A stretch of 64,000 nucleotides of DNA, from the NCBI GenBank assembly GCA_003254905.1, contig QANU01105287.1, positions 124,001-188,000 of the forward strand, written 5' to 3'. The stretch's first letter is position 1. Each line of letters begins with the position of its first letter. The notes below the pieces were generated by a model. The model saw only the letters and a program-made list of their open reading frames with translations, made no database searches and was not told the origin of the DNA. This stretch comes from Nissolia schottii. Lineage: Eukaryota; Streptophyta; Magnoliopsida; Fabales; Fabaceae. A program made the position numbers and the translations under genes. Shown here piece by piece: positions 62,195 through 64,000 of this stretch.

Positions 62195-62548
62195 TCTTTG
62201 GTAAAATAGTACAACAACTTATATAAGTCATAAAAATAAGGTTTAGTAAATATATTGTTAAGTTATTTTTAAAATATAAAATAGTTATAACTAATATAAA
62301 TAGTAAAAGATCACTTTTATTTTAATGTTTCATTAGTTATTTAATAACAAAATTTGAATTTTATTAAAATTTAACATTATTTAAATCTTTTTAAAATTGG
62401 GGTTGTTTTAGAGTTCTCAAGAACAGTTGTCACTCTCTCAAAAGTTAGGAATAAAAGTTCTTTAATTTTTTTACTTATTAAACGCAAAAAATTGATATAT
62501 GCTTTTGAAAGCATAAATGCCTCTAAAAAAAATACTTTACCAAATTAA
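62195..62548. mobile_element. Possible MITE, AT-rich fold-back
   Basis: TACTCTTTGGTAAAATA (about 62,192) and, in reverse, CTTAATTTGGTAAAGTA (about 62,548) form imperfect inverted ends around an AT-rich centre. No clear target duplication is seen. Confidence 0.3.
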
Positions 62549-63144
62549 GCCAGAGGAAGAAGTGATCCAGTGAGATCATGGTAGTGTAGGCTCGGATAAG
62601 ATAAGGAATGGGCTAATGGTCAGTTTCATGAAAATGAAACAATTTGCAACCATAAAAATTATAAAGCATTGAAAAGGAGGGAGGAAGGTTCATCTAGTTT
62701 GTATATAAATTAGTCATCGTACTACACTGATTTAGTTAATGGTTGCTTTATGGATTGCATCCTTTACCTTTTCTTTTTTGAAACATTATAACTTACATAC
62801 ATCCTTTCTATTCTTTTTTTTTTTTTTTACTTATTACTATACTATGATAATACTTTGGTTTATGTCTTTGTCAGTATTCCCAAATCCTTGTTTTACCAAG
62901 TTAGGGTTAGTGGAATTTGATTGGGACTGGAGATGGTTCTGTTTTTCTTTATTTCCTCGTTAGCTATTGCCAAATATAAGCAGATATATAACTATTAATT
63001 GATTGATTCATAAATTGTTAATGTCATTTCAAGCCCTGTAGCATTTTCTTCCTTACCTTTCTCTATGCAAATATGAAATTTATGTGAATTTCTTCTAAGT
63101 TTGAACCGGTGTGGGCCTCTCAGGCCTTATAGATCATAAAGCCT

Positions 63145-63545
63145 GCGGTTGGTTATAAAGATAGAATAAAAATATAGAAACAAAAAGACATAACATTTTG
63201 TTTGGTGTCTAAGACATGTAAAAAAACTTGTATTTTAAGATATAAAATTATTGTATTTATGTACCTTCGTTTTGCTAAGACACAGAGATAAGATACGGAG
63301 ACACAATCTTTTATATTAGAATAATGTGTTTTTTTTCTATTATATTAAATAAGGGCATTTTAAGTCATTTGGAGTGTACTTTTTATCTTATCTCTATTAA
63401 ACCAAACAACATATAGATATAAATAAATGTATCTTGTACACTATCATCAGAATACAAAATTAACTTGTTCTCTTATTTTTTTTTATATCTTTATCCCCAT
63501 ATCTTTGTATTTCTTTCCTGTCTCAGCAACTAAACGTAACCAAAT
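63145..63545. mobile_element. Possible MITE with imperfect inverted ends
   Basis: The left part GGTTGGTTATAAAGATAG with AAACAAAAAGACA and the right part, read in reverse, ATTTGGTTACGTTTAGTTGC with AAAGATATGGGGATAAAGAT are roughly inverted, with TTTGTTTGGTGTC and TTGTTTGGTTTAAT further in. The match is imperfect and the limits are guesses. Confidence 0.3.
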
Positions 63546-63549
63546 GGAC

Positions 63550-64000
63550 GTTGATGCAATTCATAGCATTTGTATTTTAGTCATATTCGACCAAGAGAAA
63601 GAAATGAAGAGACCACATTTGTGGGTGGGTGGGAATTGGTAAAACCTTAGAAACACTAACACAGGACACACACATTGACATACCAACTTTAAAATTTTAC
63701 ATGACACGGATACAACACACATATATAATTTAATATTTTTAATAATATCTTAATATTTTCTTTAATATCAAACTACCATTTTTCATGCGTTTTAAATCCT
63801 TTTTATATGGAGCATTTTACATAGTTTTATATGTCAGTATTTACTAATTTTTCAAAGCTATGTTCACGAGTTTTGAGAGGAAGGAAAGGGAAGACATCAA
63901 GGGAGAAGGAAAAGCAAGGGGAATGAGAGGGTTTAAAAGATTTTACCTTACTTTTATTCACGAGTTTAAAGATATTCAAGAGAAAGGAAATAAAGGTTTA
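63550..64000. other. Intergenic end of window
   Basis: AT-rich DNA with no supported feature. Confidence 0.4.

Overview
This is a window of plant nuclear DNA, most likely from a papilionoid (phaseoloid) legume. The evidence is intron-bearing plant genes (a tau-class glutathione transferase and the SWR1-complex subunit SWC6), intronless EXO70B1-like and PRA1 genes, and a dense load of Ty3/gypsy and Ty1/copia elements, Mutator-like MITEs, a tRNA-derived SINE and a LINE fragment. The legume placement is inference. Three single Ns mark assembly joins (about 38,629, 41,940 and 57,932).

Layout. 1-3.9 kb: a minus-strand Ty3/gypsy remnant cut by the window edge, and the 3' end and LTR of a copia element. 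4.3-4.8 kb: a MULE-type MITE. 5.1-6.2 kb: an intact two-exon tau GST. 6.4-11 kb: MITEs, a decayed minisatellite, and a short copia element (8,530-10,971) with both LTRs and a 5-bp target duplication, sitting inside the terminal repeat of an older MITE. 11-14.3 kb: old LTR pieces and a tRNA-Lys-like SINE. 14.7-14.9 kb: a probable small plant protein gene. 16.0-16.4 kb: an inverted, broken GST copy with the same 215-bp MITE nearby as the intact gene.

16.7-37.7 kb is one retrotransposon nest. A plus-strand chromovirus (A) has its 5' LTR at 16.7-20.4 kb and its gag starts at 20.7 kb. Gag is interrupted at 21,239 and resumes at about 34,258, followed by protease, RT, RNase H and integrase. The 13-kb interruption is a minus-strand LTR of a related family (B). 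Inside B lie a plus-strand element (C, 21,721-28,367, target duplication ATGAT) and a second, unrelated LTR (E, 30,806-32,344). Inside the 3' LTR of C lies an inverted solo LTR of its own family (D, 24,163-27,051, target duplication GGCCC). 37.7-46 kb is a further pile of LTR pieces, partly Athila/Tat-like.

From about 46 kb the character changes to gene-bearing DNA: SWC6 (46.9-48.0 kb, plus), a laccase pseudogene (49.0-50.75 kb, minus) broken by a hAT-like MITE, a PRA1 gene (54.7-55.3 kb, minus), a Pack-MULE carrying a HAESA-LIKE-type LRR fragment (56.25-57.68 kb), a LINE fragment, and EXO70B1 (59.8-61.6 kb, plus).

The intact host genes do not form a pathway. They act in detoxification (GST), chromatin (SWC6), endomembrane traffic (PRA1) and exocytosis/autophagy-linked traffic (EXO70B1). 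The most notable structure is the Pack-MULE with a readable 9-bp target duplication. After that come the multi-level nest, and the LTRs that carry different arrays of short palindromic motifs at corresponding positions.
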